From Patellaria atrata CBS 101060 (lineage: Eukaryota; Ascomycota; Dothideomycetes; Patellariales; Patellariaceae), in the NCBI GenBank assembly GCA_010093705.1, contig MU006096.1:1173908-1237907 (forward strand): a DNA stretch of 64,000 nucleotides, read 5' to 3'. The translations under genes and the position numbers were made by a program. Shown piece after piece: positions 33,201 through 45,603 of this stretch. The first letter of the stretch is position 1. Each line of letters begins with the position of its first letter. The notes below the pieces were generated by a model that did no database searches, was not told the DNA's origin, and saw nothing but the letters and a program-made list of their open reading frames with translations.

Positions 33201-34147
33201 CCGATCTCGAGAGCATTAAGGTTCGCAAAAGATGCTGCAAATTTATCCCATTCTGATAACGACGATTGTTGTCGAGTGTTAAGATCGCTGCCAAAGTAAC
33301 AAAAGGATCGTGGCGACCGACCTTGGGAGGAAACAAGCGGAGTAAACTCATTAATAGTTTGCGATGGCCTCGATCTTAGATACGTAGGACGTGTGTGAAG
33401 GCTAGCTTCTGTGTCAGGCGTCCGGTTGCGATCGTTGGAACCCGAGGGTATTTCAAAAAGTAGTGCGTCAATTGCCTCCCTCTCTGCTAACATTGCAACA
33501 AATCTCCAAGCCACTATCTCGCAGGCAAAGCCCCTTGTTGACATTACGCCTCGGTCATCGTCAAGTGCAAGTGCGGAGAAGTGGCCTTTCAGAGCGCTAA
33601 AGTGCATCAGTCTTGAATTTTCAAGCACTCCACATCCCGGGTAAATAAACATACAGCAAGGCATGTACGATTGCACAATGGTGAACCTCTTCTGCCAGGT
33701 AATTTACTAGTGGGGCTAATATCCTACCATGGCCAGTTGTACGGAGTTCATCGAAAGAGTATCTGGTCTCGAAAGCTTCAACAAAGAATCTATTATTTTG
33801 TAAGTCATATATTCGGGTGTATATAGACAGCTAAGTGGAACTGAATGAAGAGTTATAGAAGAAATAGACAGATCATTGACTAACAAGCAGATCGAAGTTA
33901 AAGATAATACTTGAAAAAAAGAAGAGAATATGTCTCAAAATAAAAAAATAAAAAAAAAAAGGAACAAAATAACCGCTTGATAGAGCTGAGAGGAACACAG
34001 CGCCAAGATAATAGTTGCGTCACGGCGGTTGACTACATACTCAGACAGATTTCGCATTACCACAGCGAAGGAGTCATTCTCATTGATTTCTGGGAGATCT
34101 GGGTCATCATCCGTCATCGAAAATGGCGTGACAGGTCGTGAAGCCAT
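30202..34147 (-). CDS. TRP-type cation channel (YVC1-like), 17 exons
   Basis: I joined 17 exons: 34041-34147, 33655-33789, 33063-33596, 32770-32948, 32612-32713, 32411-32498, 32310-32352, 32237-32257, 32132-32180, 31987-32071, 31912-31930, 31840-31856, 31756-31783, 31623-31697, 31410-31444, 31277-31340 and 30202-30687. The sum is 2067 nt, 688 residues, in frame throughout. The product matches fungal TRP/Yvc1-like calcium-permeable channels of vacuolar or other membranes. Landmarks are FDELRTTG, TGAKKFMSQRVIQKVIN, KRRADPF, FDILALEALFLFPR, LCSLLSLHPYFGTL, GFLTTF, NILLITSLISL and a C-terminal coiled coil with RVNELTKML. Six membrane helices fall in the middle. Several exons are under 30 nt. The 31756 donor (GTCCGC) is weak. 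Family identity is firm; single splice sites need transcripts. Confidence 0.85.
30688..31276 (-). other. 589-nt intron of the channel gene
   Basis: The last intron starts GTAAGT and ends GTTACAG. It separates NRLIYYLPPL from NLIALFFRPLRL, which are adjacent in the protein family. All other introns of this gene except two are under 120 nt. It holds a small perfect hairpin (AGGGCG/CGCCCT near 30878) and no open frame of note. I looked for box C/D snoRNA motifs and saw none convincing. Confidence 0.6.
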
Positions 34148-34337
34148 CTTTGGCGATGGTGAAGTTGCCAGACATCAGAAAAGATAAGGTAAAAAGGGTG
34201 GACGAGTTGCGGTTGAAACTTGGGAAAAGGCCCCGAAGCCCGCCCTACAAGCGACAAACGCGCGACTGACGCGTCAGATCTTCAAACCCACACACGACCA
34301 ACCGGCGCGTCATTCACATGATTATCGTGCTGTACAT

Positions 34338-35731
34338 ATGGAATCCTTCAAATGTACCCCGATGACTTTTGATGCCTACATCAATGGTTTAAAGCGTACT
34401 ATTCCGCGCCCACGTCGCTTCGTCAATCGTGAAGAAAACTTGAATTCTGCTACTCTCAGACACAATGGACATGTACAGCAATCTAATACTGATTGTCAAT
34501 CTCAACTTGATCAAGATTTTAAAGATTCGGTGCCAGAATCAGAAATTGCTTCTATAATTGAGGTCCAACTCCAGGCTGTAGGATCTGTAGAAGATCAAGG
34601 CGTCACGGCTCGAATAACAGAACATAATGATTGTCGAAATAGACCATGCACCTATGGACTAAATTCAATAGCTTCCAAGAAGACAACCACCAGAAAAATT
34701 ATAAAGACCATACGCAAGAAGAGATGCTTACCCGTCACGGAGTTAAATCTAGTAGAGTCACTGGATGACTTCCGTGGTCATGTATAGTCCTTCTTGCGAT
34801 GTATATGAAAAGTTGACTCTAATTCTCCCTTCTCTAGGACCCTGACTTTAGTGATGACCTTTCCAACCGTGATATTGATACGATCGAGGATTATCAACCA
34901 GAGGAGAATGCACCTCGGACCAAGACAAGCGAGGTTGGTGAAACAGAACAAGTCACGTCTGTTACTGCCTTGCAGAAGTTGTTCAGGAAGTGCGGACGTT
35001 CTCAGCTAAAGATGAACGTGCGAAAGCGTAGCAAACTACGGCCCGTGGAGCTTGATGGATTCGTCGGAAGTGAGCTTCGTATCACGAGGCCACCACCTAC
35101 CAGAAAGTATTTGCTAGACGCTGGACCTTGGTCCTATGCGCCTCTTCGGCTTGAGCCTGGTGGCCCACCACTTTACGATGGGATCAAGACAGAGGTGCTC
35201 ATTTATCAAATGCAAGTCCTTGTTCTAGCTAACATTGGAAAGACATTCGCGAGTGAAGTCATTTTTGAAAGTTCAAATAGACCAAACCGTAATATCTCCT
35301 ATGAGCGACTTGACACAAGAAATCCCAGATTCAAGATTCCTGATGAAGCATATCGCCAGCTGTCTCAAATCAAGACACCGGTAAAGGCATATTCCGAAAG
35401 GGAGTCCGATGAGAGCGAAACGACTGAGGAGACACAGACAAGCGAGGATAGCGAGGATATCGACGATGGTGCAGATAGTGATCTTTCAGAAGAGGAGTGT
35501 TCGACATCTGGCGAGGAACTTCCAGCAACGACCCCCTTGACGGGACAAGATGACGTTTTCAGGGGTATATCCGCTACCAAGCACCTTCAAAGAGCAGATT
35601 GGATTTTGCACGAGCATACCTTATCATCTGTGGGCCATGTGGGACGTCCATATTCAAACCCAGGACAAGCACATCTCATGAGAGCAGGGGGTGCGTGGAT
35701 AGAGGTCCCAGAAGAAATATATGGCGAGTGA
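34338..35731 (+). CDS. Acidic protein of unknown function
   Basis: Exons 34338-34781 and 34838-35731 give 445 residues. The 56-nt intron starts GTATAG and ends CTCTAG, phase 0. The middle part (about 215-330) looks folded: RPVELDGFVGSEL, GPWSYAPLRLEPGGPPLYDG and a helix IYQMQVLVLANIGKT. The rest is charged: basic patches (TTRKIIKTIRKKR; NVRKRSKLR) and a very acidic Glu/Ser/Asp run (about 345-385). No membrane helix or signal is seen, so a nuclear protein is plausible. I do not recognise the family. It is divergent from the channel gene with a 190-bp shared promoter. Confidence 0.65.
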
Positions 35732-36959
35732 TCTGAATGAGAATGACTAACAAGCAGTGTCGGAATTTTCGTGGTCTCCCAATATGGACGAGAAGCCATC
35801 GTAGATCACTGCGAAGTTGTTATAGGATTATCATAACCACCATTTCATTATAGTGAGTAGTGATTTACAAGACCTATGAACTCACAAATCGTACTTGTTA
35901 ATTTGCGACATCTCACAAGGACGGTACTCCATCCAAGCCGTGAATTACTCAACCATGACCGTGTTCCCCCATTTTGTGATACAGAACTTGCACGTTGTGC
36001 TTCTCCGCCAATCTGTTGTGCGCTATCTAGTTACATCCTCTAACAAACGAGTCTCAGCTGCTACTCCAGTTAAGATAAAGTCAAGGTAACGGACCATTAG
36101 AGAAGCTCATAGCAAGTAGCATGAGGAGAACTGTTGGTATGCCGCGCAATATCCAGGTCAACAGACTTACTTTGACTAGTTACTTTCAAGATGCTGTTGA
36201 GATAAAATGCCATTATGTGTACAGTCGGTGTACAGTGACTGAGAACTAAGGTACTTTGTAGCCCCTTGGGAAAAGAGCACAAAGTGGCACAACTATGCGA
36301 TATCAATCCAAAACTTTGCGCGAATAACATGTATTTTTGAACAGGAACTCAAGTTCGTAATTGAGGTATAATTGTATGCGAGGAGGTGCTGTCGGCATTT
36401 CGCACGTCAGTATGCCGACTTCAAGCCACGATCGGCAACGACACGACCGCATTTCGCGAACGCCGAGGGACACGGGAAGAATTCTATCTAACTTACCCGG
36501 TCTCTTATTTGTATTGGATGTAGGTAGAGACGCGCGGAAACATCTTCAAAATCCCCGCAACGATGCTCGCAGGTTTATCTAGAAAGGGATAGCCATATTG
36601 TTGTTGGTCGTACTGTACAAGTAGAACTACTGATGTTGTTTTTCCGTTCACATGAGCCAGGGCGTGTACGGGCAGGTAGCACCGCCATTCCGCGAGAGTA
36701 CAAAAGAATATAGACTTCCATTACGGGTACAAATGTAATCACTTTCCAGCAACCTCAACTGGGGGCTGACAGTTCACCTTATTTTCTTTGTTGTGCCGAC
36801 ACCCTTCTCTCTCGTTCCTTCCTGATAGAACTAGTCACTCACGAGCTACTTTCAAACCTCACGTCTTTCTCCCTCATCCATCCCTCTTCCCTTCAATCTC
36901 ACTCACGGGTCATTTTCAGTCCTTTTGATTGTTGGATTATCACGAGCAACGTTATAATA
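35732..36959. other. Gene-free region before the DUF3112 gene
   Basis: About 1.2 kb. Only short frames of random composition. The last 150 bases are pyrimidine-rich (CTTTC and CCCTC runs), the usual look of a fungal leader just before a start codon. Confidence 0.45.
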
Positions 36960-38204
36960 ATGTCGACCCCTAGACAAGCACCATATGTGCCAACGACCTG
37001 GGCGTTAGGAGGTAGACCCAAAACCGGCGTTGATGTACCAGTAACAGCAGTCTTTCTCGCTCTGTTTATAATAGGCGCCGTGGTACATATGACAATCTTC
37101 CAAAAGAATAATAGACAGGGACATAAGTTCATCTTCAGCGTGCTCCTCTTCGGTGAGTCGACATCAAACTCACAACTTTGATTACGTTGAAGATATCACG
37201 AAGAATTGAAATCTGATATATGCTCTATACCTTATGACCTAACTCAAGTATTTCAACTAATTCATCTTCTAGGCTTCTGCATGGCCCGCATCACAACTAC
37301 CACTCTCCGTATCGCCAGCACCTGTCTCCCACACAACATCCGCCTGGCAATCGCCGCCCAAATCCTCGTCGCAGCAGGCATCCTCCTCATCTTCATCATC
37401 AATCTAATCTTCACCCAGCGCATAATCCGCTCCCAGCACCCCCAAATCGGCTGGCACAGAGCTCTCACCGCCTTCTTCCTCGCCCTCTACGTCCTCATCG
37501 GTATCAACCTAGCCATCATAATCACAGTCACAGTCCAGAGCTTCTACACCCTCGACCGTAACATTCGCCGCATAGATAGGGACCTCCAACTCTACGTCTC
37601 GACCTTCTTCACCCTCGCCTCCTTCCTCCCGCTCCCGCTTCTCCTCATCTCCCACCTCCTCCCGCGCCGCTCCCCGATCGACAGTTTCGGCCACGGCACC
37701 CACGGCGCCAAAACCCTCATCCTCCTCGCCGGCACCCTCCTCGCCTGTCTCGGAGCCGCATACCGCTGCGGCACCGCCTATCTGGACCCCGTCCCCATGT
37801 CCCGCCCTCTACCCGACTACTTCCACAAAGCATGCTTCTATGTCTTCAACTTCGGTCTCGAGGTCCTGATCGTATTTCTCTACGCCTTCACGCGCATAGA
37901 TAGACGCTTTTGGATCCCTAACGGCGCGAAAGGACCTGGTTCATATTCTTCTACGCAGGTGCCGGCAACGAAGAGGACGGTGGGTCAGGAGAAGGCCGAT
38001 TCGATGTATGACGGTGACGGGCTGAGGGGTGAGGGGGATGAGGTATCCAGGCCTGCGATGCCGGATGTGGAACAGGCGAAGGAAAAACAGATGGATTTGG
38101 GCAGGGATTCGGGAGTGGGGAGTGGAAGGAGGACGTGGGAGGCCGAGGCGGAGGAGAGGGAAAGGGAGACGGTAAGATTGCCAGGGGTAGGTCAGGCGAA
38201 GTAA
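36960..38204 (+). CDS. DUF3112 multi-pass membrane protein
   Basis: Exons 36960-37152 and 37273-38204 give 374 residues; the 120-nt intron starts GTGAGT and ends TCTAG and rebuilds FGFCMARITT. The protein has about seven membrane helices (near 26-46, 58-75, 85-110, 122-145, 165-185, 200-220, 240-260) and a long charged C-terminal tail. It matches a fungal family known as DUF3112, whose members look like 7-TM proteins and are sometimes compared with RTA1-type or receptor proteins. Signatures include GVDVPVTAVFLALFIIGAVVH and ITVTVQSFYTLDR. Substrate or ligand is not known. The exon is C-rich on the coding strand. Confidence 0.85.
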
Positions 38205-38406
38205 TGGTGTATGCTTCTAGGTATAAAGGTAATTCGAGAGGTCTAGCGGACATATGAGCCGGGAGGAAATTTTACACATCCAAGAGACGCCATGACATTC
38301 ATGCCGAGCATAATGAGTTAGGTCATTATAAAAGATAATTGAAATAAATCAAAATCTATGATCTTCTATCCCCGACTCAAATTTTTGACCCTGAAATCGA
38401 CAGTTC

Positions 38407-39892
38407 CTAGAATTTACCAGTCAACCAATTATACAAAACTAGCAAGACGAACGCCCACGCCGCTACAACCGCACCCACAGCGCCCAACAGAAACTTCATC
38501 GCAGTCAGGGACACGACCTCGGGCCGCGCAACCCTCATCATAGTCTTCATCTCCCCCTCCAACCGCGCGGCCATCTTCTCCTTCGAGAACTCTGCCTTAA
38601 CCCTCTCCCTCCCCTTCTCGCCCATCTGCTTCAACTTCTCCTCTCCCTTGAGAGCCATGCTCATAACTTCCGTCCACGCATCCACATCCCCGACATCCCG
38701 CAACCATCCCGTAACACCATCCAGCACCGTCTCCGTCGGGCCGCCTTCGTTCGCCGCTAGGACGGGCCTCCCAGCCACCATGGCTTCGAGGGGCACGATG
38801 CCAAAGTGCTCATTGCGGGGGGTGTAGACGAGCAAACTTGCGGAAGCGAGGAGGAGGGATTTGAAAGATGCGGGGATGGAGAGGAGGAAGAGGACGGAGA
38901 TGTCGGAAGGGATGGAGAGGGCGGTTGGGATGGTTTTGCAGGTTGCGTGGGTGAGGTTGAGGGAGTCCGTGAGCGCCTCTAGGGAGGCGTGCACGATTAT
39001 GTTTTCGGAGATGCGCTGGTCGTACCCGCCTGCTATGACTAGGCGCGTGGTTGCCCGCTCCGAGAGGGTCAGAGCGGCGTAGGCTTTTAGGGCTAGCTCG
39101 ACGCCCTTTTTGGCTTCGAAGCGGTTGATGCTGAGGATAATTTTCTTGTTGGGCCAGAGGGGCTTCTCGTTTTCTGAGGTTTCTTTGGCGTCGACGGTTG
39201 TGTCGACGCAGGGGTAAACGACGCGAGGGGAGCGGTCCCGTAGCCTAGGGAACGCGGATGCGAAGACAGATTTGGTGAAGTTGCTGTTTACAACGATGGC
39301 ATCGCTGCAACCGGTACTCCAACTCTCGAGCTTGTCAAATGGGCTGCGGTAGAGGCATTTGAGCCATCCTCCTTTTTGTGCGAGGAGTTTGTCGGGGAAG
39401 TGGCAGTAGAAGAGCACTCGGGGTTCGGGTTGTAGAAGCCTTAGGAGGGGTACACCGGCGCTCAATTGGTCGACAAAGAACGCATCAGGTTGTAGCTCCT
39501 TCAGTTCCGAAGATAATACACAGATTTGAAGCACAAGATGCACTTGTCTTATAATCGCGCAGAGGATAGCGAAGCGGCCGAGGATGGAGGGGGGTACGAT
39601 AGTGTTACCACGGACGCGGACATCGAGGGTTCCTTATTAGACGAAAAGTCCTCTCAGTTACCTTGATCGATTATGAGTTTGGAATATTTATGTGTAAAAG
39701 TGTAAAGGGAGCCAACTTACCATCTCTTGCTTCATCGAAGCAGTGCTTGGGATCACAGTGGGATGTGAATATTGTGACCTTATGACCTGAGTTCTGTAAG
39801 CCAACTGCAGCGTCAATAACAAGCCGTTCTGCACCGCCGATACCCAGATCGGGGTGTAGAAAGACAATATTCTTCTTTCCCTTGGGAGCCAT
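38407..39892 (-). CDS. ALG2: Alpha-1,3/1,6-mannosyltransferase ALG2
   Basis: Exons 39721-39892 and 38407-39632 give 465 residues; the 88-nt intron starts GTAAGT and ends AATAAG. Alg2 is a GT4 enzyme that adds the second and third mannose to dolichol-linked GlcNAc2Man on the cytosolic side of the ER. The start shows IVFLHPDLGIGGAERLVIDAA. Further signatures are FYCHFPDKLLA, NSNFTKSVF, SINRFEAKKGVELAL, and the GT4 EX7E-type stretch YTPRNEHFGIVPLEAMVAGRPVLA. The C-terminal 30 residues form a membrane segment. It diverges from VPS15 over 319 bp. Confidence 0.95.
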
Positions 39893-40211
39893 AGTTGTGC
39901 AATGGGATGTAAGTTGGTGACGGACTTTGTCGCGCTGATAACTTTATACTCCGTAGAACTAGGCAGCGGAAATGATCCGGGATGCCAAGACATTCATGTA
40001 TGAGATACTCACGTGCAGGCAATTCAACAAGAAACCTTATGTTAGAGATTATTGTGAAAAGACGAGAAGGTCATCTCCCGTACAAATGAAAAGACCTTTA
40101 ATGCATGGACTTCGAATGACGTGTTTGCTTAGTTGATAATGATAGTCCCCGTCACTACAACCCGTTCTACACTTCTGACATGACCCCAAGTACTACACGT
40201 TATCAACTATC
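39893..40211. other. Divergent promoter region ALG2 / VPS15
   Basis: Shared spacer of about 320 bp between two housekeeping genes. No further feature is seen. Confidence 0.45.
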
Positions 40212-43200
40212 ATGGGTCAGGGCTATTCCCTCACTACGTTATCCGCTGGCTCAGCTGGGATCGATGTTCCTGAACTCGCGGATCTATCATATGAAAAGTC
40301 TCTGGGAAGTGCGCGGTTCATGAAGTGCATCCGCGCAAGACACAAGGATGGCGTCGTTGTCGCTAAGGTTGTTATGAAACCATATTCGAGTGTGAAACTA
40401 AATGAATACGTCAAGATCTTACTTTGTAAGTTCTTTCATTTCACAAGTATCAGATACATTTCAATATCTGATATATCGTACAGACGAGAGAAAAATATTA
40501 GCAGACATCCCGAACGCTTTACCGTATCACCGCATATTAGAGACTAGTACGACTGGTTTTCTCGTGCGGCAATATATACATAGTTCCCTTTATGATCGTA
40601 TTAGGTTCGTCGGATCATTTGGCCTTCTCCTTTGTCCTTGAACTAAGCTAGTGATTATAGTACTCGACCTTTTTTAGAAGATATAGAAAAAAAGTGGCTT
40701 TCGTTTCAATTGTTGTGTGCTGTCCGGGACTGCCATGACCGGAACATTTTCCACGGTGATATCAAGACCGAAAATACCTTGGTCACTTCATGGAACTGGC
40801 TGTATCTATCTGATTTCTCATCATGTTTCAAGCCAACATACTTACCTGAGGATAATCCTGCAGACTTCTCCTTCTACTTCGATACATCCCAGCGGAGAAC
40901 ATGCTACCTTGCCCCCGAACGCTTTACAGACGCTGAAAACCAATCAGACGCTCGAGGTAAAGTCAACTGGGCCATGGATATATTCAGCGTTGGTTGCGTT
41001 ATTGCTGAGTTATTCCTCGAAACCCCGATATTTACTTTAAGCCAACTTTTCAAGTATCGTAAGGGAGAATACGATCCAGAACATTCTCAATTACACAAGA
41101 TCCATGACAAGGATATCCGTGAGTTGATACTGCACATGATACAGCTTGACCCGCAATCGCGTTATCAAGCGGAAGAGTACCTGAAATTCTGGAGAGGGAA
41201 GACCTTCCCGGATTACTTCTACAGCTTTCTCCACCAGTATATGTTCGCCATTACGGACCTAACATCAGGACAAAAGGAGATCACCGCAGGTGTAGAGAAT
41301 CTCGGTGAGGCTGATGATCGAATTGACAAGATATACTTCGACTTCGACAAGATAGCCTATTTCTTAGGCTATGAGGGCAATAAAAACGAAATTGAGGGTG
41401 GAACTAAGGGCAGAAAAGCATGGGAAGACTTCTTCCCTCTCGATATTGATATCCCGAACAATAGACACACTGCAACATCTGAAGTCAGTCGGGCCGTTGA
41501 CGACGGAACTCTCCTGTTTTTGTCAGTCATTGTGTCTTCAATAAGGAGTACAGCACGAGCAACAGCACGTCTGCGAGCATGCGAACTTTTACTAGCATTT
41601 GCAGAAAGATGTACAGATGAAGCAAAACTTGACCGCATACTACCGTACGTAATGGCTCTCCTAAATGATAAATCAGAGATGGTTCAAGTAGCGGCAATAC
41701 GCTCGCTTACCCAAATTGTAAGTTTTTAAGTATATCTCAGATCATTCTTCATGCTCATCTTTACAGTTGGCACTTGTCTCTGTCGTCTCACCAATAAATG
41801 CATATGTATTTCCAGAGTACGTCCTACCACGCTTAGCACCATTTGTTCCTGGGCAGTCATCGAGACCGAGTGCACTCCTCCGAGCAACATATGCTTCATG
41901 TCTAGCTTCACTCGCAGATACTGCATCCAGGTTCCTCGATATGATGCAAGCTCTGAGGGCTGGCGGTTCCTTGCCTACAACCGACCCGGAAACGGAAGAG
42001 GGACCCAATTCTATCTCCATGTACCACACCCTTTTCGATACCACGCGTGAGGATATCATTCGTCAGTTCGAGACTCAAACGAAAGCATTTCTTACAGATA
42101 CCGATTCAGCTGTAAAGCGAGCTTTCTTGGGGTCCGTTGCCAGGCTTTGCGTATTTTTTGGGAGTGTAAAAGCTAGTGACGTGATCATTAGCCATTTAAA
42201 CACTTATCTCAATGATAGAGACTGGATGCTGAAATGTGCATTTTTCGAGACGATTGTGGGTGTAGCTACCTTCATTGGTGGGCCTAGTCTGGAAGAGTTC
42301 ATTCTACCGCTCATGGTTCAGGCACTTACTGATCCAGAAGAATTTGTAGTCGAACGAGTCCTACGCTCTTTCGCTTCTATCGCTCATCTTGGTTTGTTTC
42401 AGCGGTCTAAAATTTGGGAACTAGTGGATATTGTTGGACGCTTCACTATGCATCCCAATATTTGGATCAGAGAAGCCGCGGCCCAGTTTATTTCTTCAAG
42501 TACGAAGTACCTCTCACTAGCTGATATACACAGTATCATCATTCCCTTGATAAATCCTTACCTTAAGGTTCTACCTTCTGAGATGTCGGAGCTTAAGATT
42601 CTTGATTCCCTTAAGAAATCTATACCGAGGACAGTATTGGATCTGGCTGCAACATGGGCAATGAAAGCTGAAAGAGGCTTATTTTGGAAACCAGCTCAGA
42701 ACAAAAGAGCCTTCTCCTTTGGATCTACAGATGACTCTGTCAGGATAATATCTGCGAAGGATCTTGGACCGAAAGCCATGAGTAAAATACCGAAGAATGA
42801 GGAGGATGAACAATGGCTATCTCGCTTACGTCATGTAGGGATGACCGCTGAAGATGAGTTGAAATTAGTCGCTCTGAGAGAATATATCTGGCGTGCTGCT
42901 CATCGAGGATGGAAGAACGAGACTGAATCGGCGCCATCGAAGTTCAACGTTATACTGCCGCTTACGGAACTTGGAGTCATGCCACAAACTGTCATGTTTG
43001 AAACTAAAGGTCTTGATATAGAAGGGTCTCCCAAGTTCGAATCTGAGAAACCAAAGGAAGACGAGACAAGGCCCCAAGGTATCCGCACAATTTCGGATGC
43101 ACTACTCGATGCTTCTACGACGTTAGATGACCCCATATCCCGTCGGAAACGGTCCCACGTCAACTCTCATCTTGACCGCATAGCAGCAAGGGACGGGCCC

Positions 43201-45108
43201 AGCGATAGTAGGCGCACATCGGTCTCCAACCCACCATCTCCATCACCTGGGGCGAAAGACGGCCCCGTGTCGCCAACGTCAGACCCGGATGCCCAGCATA
43301 AAGGCCTCCACGCGCTAAAGACAAGATCAAAGTCGGTTCAAAACAGCGAGGTCACATCCCCAGTAGATCCTGCTGGAGACAGCAGACTTACTTTACCCAC
43401 TCAGGCTATTCAACGTAAAGGAAGCGCACTTAACCTATTGAATCGTGGAGAGAATAAGACGGGAGCAGCAACTAGTACGACATCCACAAACGCCTTCGGT
43501 CAACTTGACCACATACCTATAGAACACTTAATGAGCAGAAGGCAATCCTCACCATTGGCTTTAGCGCAAGAGCAGCGCCGTAGCAACCCTACAAACATCA
43601 AGTACAGAGCAGCGCACTCATACAAGGGCAATGACCCGAGCATCCTTCAACTACTTGATTCACTGTATCTTGAAAATTACCCCGGCGATTATATAGATTT
43701 TGGCCCTCTAGTGCACAATGTTAACCGACGACAACCGATTAAAAGACCTAGCGGACAGACACTGTCAACAGGGTGGAAACCAGAGGGGGTGTTGGTAGCT
43801 ATGCTTGGTGAACACAGCAGTGGCATCACACGCGTGGTCATCTCACCAGACCATACCTTCTTCATTACCGGTTCGGACGATGGTTTTGTCAAAGTTTGGG
43901 ATGCTAGCAGACTTGAACGAAACATATCACACCGTTCTCGCCAAACCTTCAGACACGCACCAGGAACCTCCATATCTAGTCTCAACTTTGTCGAAAATAC
44001 TCATTGTTTTATCAGTACAGCTACCGACGGTAGCATCAACGTCGTGAAGGTTGATTGCACCGATGAGCAAGGCGGACCCCGCTATGGTAAGCTCCGCGTT
44101 CTCCGCGAATACCATCTCTCTGAGGGTGAATACGCAACATGGACCGAACACTTCAAGCATGAGAATCAGTCCGTTCTTTTGGTTGCCACCAACACCTCTC
44201 GCATTCTTGCCCTCGAGATCCGCACCATGTCAGAACTATACACCCTCCACAACCCCGTGCACCATGGCGTGCCGACCGCCTTCGCTGTCGACCGCAAACA
44301 CCACTGGCTTCTACTCGGCACCTCTCACGGCGTCCTCGATCTCTGGGATCTTCGCTTTAAGCTGCGACTCAAGGGTTGGGTGTTCCCTGGCGCGAGTCCG
44401 ATCCACCGTGTCACGTTGCAAGGCGCCGCGCGCGGTTCTAAACGAGCTAGAGTCTGCATCGCTGGCGGAACAGCGCAAGGCGAGGTCACCGTATGGGACA
44501 TGGAAAAGGTACTCTGTCGCGAGGTCTACCGCACCGGCAATAGCAAAGAAAGTCCTTCATCTGCTTACAGTCTATTGGACGTCGATGAAGAGCGCGCAGG
44601 CGGTATGCTCGGCCGTTTTGCCATGACGCTCGAAAGTAGCAGTGGTATTGGCGCAGGCGTGGATAGGGGTGTTCGCGCTGTGGCTGTGGGCACCCACATT
44701 CCAGACGACGGCGGCGAGCCAAGACACCAATTCGTCCTCTCAGCCGGTCCAGATTGGAAAGTCAGGTTCTGGGATGCGAGTAAGCCGGAGAACTGCACGG
44801 TGGTAAGCGGGCTGGAGTTCGAGGAGCCGAAACCGACGTACACGGTCAGTCATCCGGGACCGGAAACGGTGCTGGTAAGTGAGAAGCCGGGCCAGATGGA
44901 GGGAAGTAAGCCCGTTGGCGGAAGGACGAGCAATACGGGAGTAAAGAGGGCGGGGAACAAACCGAGTCGGAGCAGCGTTATCAGTTTGCAGCAGCAGCAA
45001 TTGCTGAAGAGTCACTTGGATGTCGTTACGGACGTGGCATTATTGGAGTGGCCGTATGGAATGGTCATTTCGGTGGATAGGTCGGGGGTTATTTATGCGT
45101 TCTCGTGA
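40212..45108 (+). CDS. VPS15: Serine/threonine protein kinase VPS15 (PI3-kinase regulatory subunit)
   Basis: Exons 40212-40425, 40484-40604, 40661-41717 and 41767-45108 give 1577 residues. Vps15 partners Vps34 in the PI 3-kinase complexes for autophagy and endosomal sorting. MGQGYS carries the Gly-2 expected for myristoylation. The kinase domain (about 25-310) has the family's atypical catalytic loop HGDIKTEN and DFS in place of DFG. HEAT repeats follow (about 390-650). A disordered Ser/Pro linker comes next, and WD40 repeats fill the last 400 residues (GITRVVISPDHTFFITGSDDGFVKVWD). The introns of 58, 56 and 49 nt are all canonical. Length is somewhat above yeast because of the linker. Confidence 0.96.
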
Positions 45109-45603
45109 GTGTGGGAGGAGTACAGTTCATAGAATTTGTATAATGGATTTTCTTGATAGTCTAATGATACGAGAGATGTGTCTTCATCAAACCTATGACT
45201 AGGCGGAGCAAGTAGTCTTATACACGGCCTATTCATCAATGCAATATTAGACATCCTCATCCCGTTTCTGATTGTTCATGAATTATCAACGAAATGGGAG
45301 GAGGTTAAGATCTCAAGAGAATCTTATCTTATCTCGAATTATAGGGGGATTACGGAACGGAGTTACGGGGGTTTAGAAGCCCACCCAAATCACTTCTCTT
45401 CCTTCCACTTACATTCAATGCGCTAGTGAAAATATCTCACCTCACAGAAAATCAGTATGATATGAGCAGAGATAGATCACGGAGCTTCTGCGCTCACCAC
45501 TCCCTTCGCAGGATTTCGTGATCCGTAATTGTGTAACTAACTCTCATCCACTCAGGATCTCCAACTTGATAGTAGAGGACCAGTGACCTATCAACACACC
45601 AAG
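45109..45603. other. Spacer between VPS15 and the amidohydrolase gene
   Basis: About 500 bp, holding the VPS15 3' end and the next promoter. No gene is seen. Confidence 0.45.
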
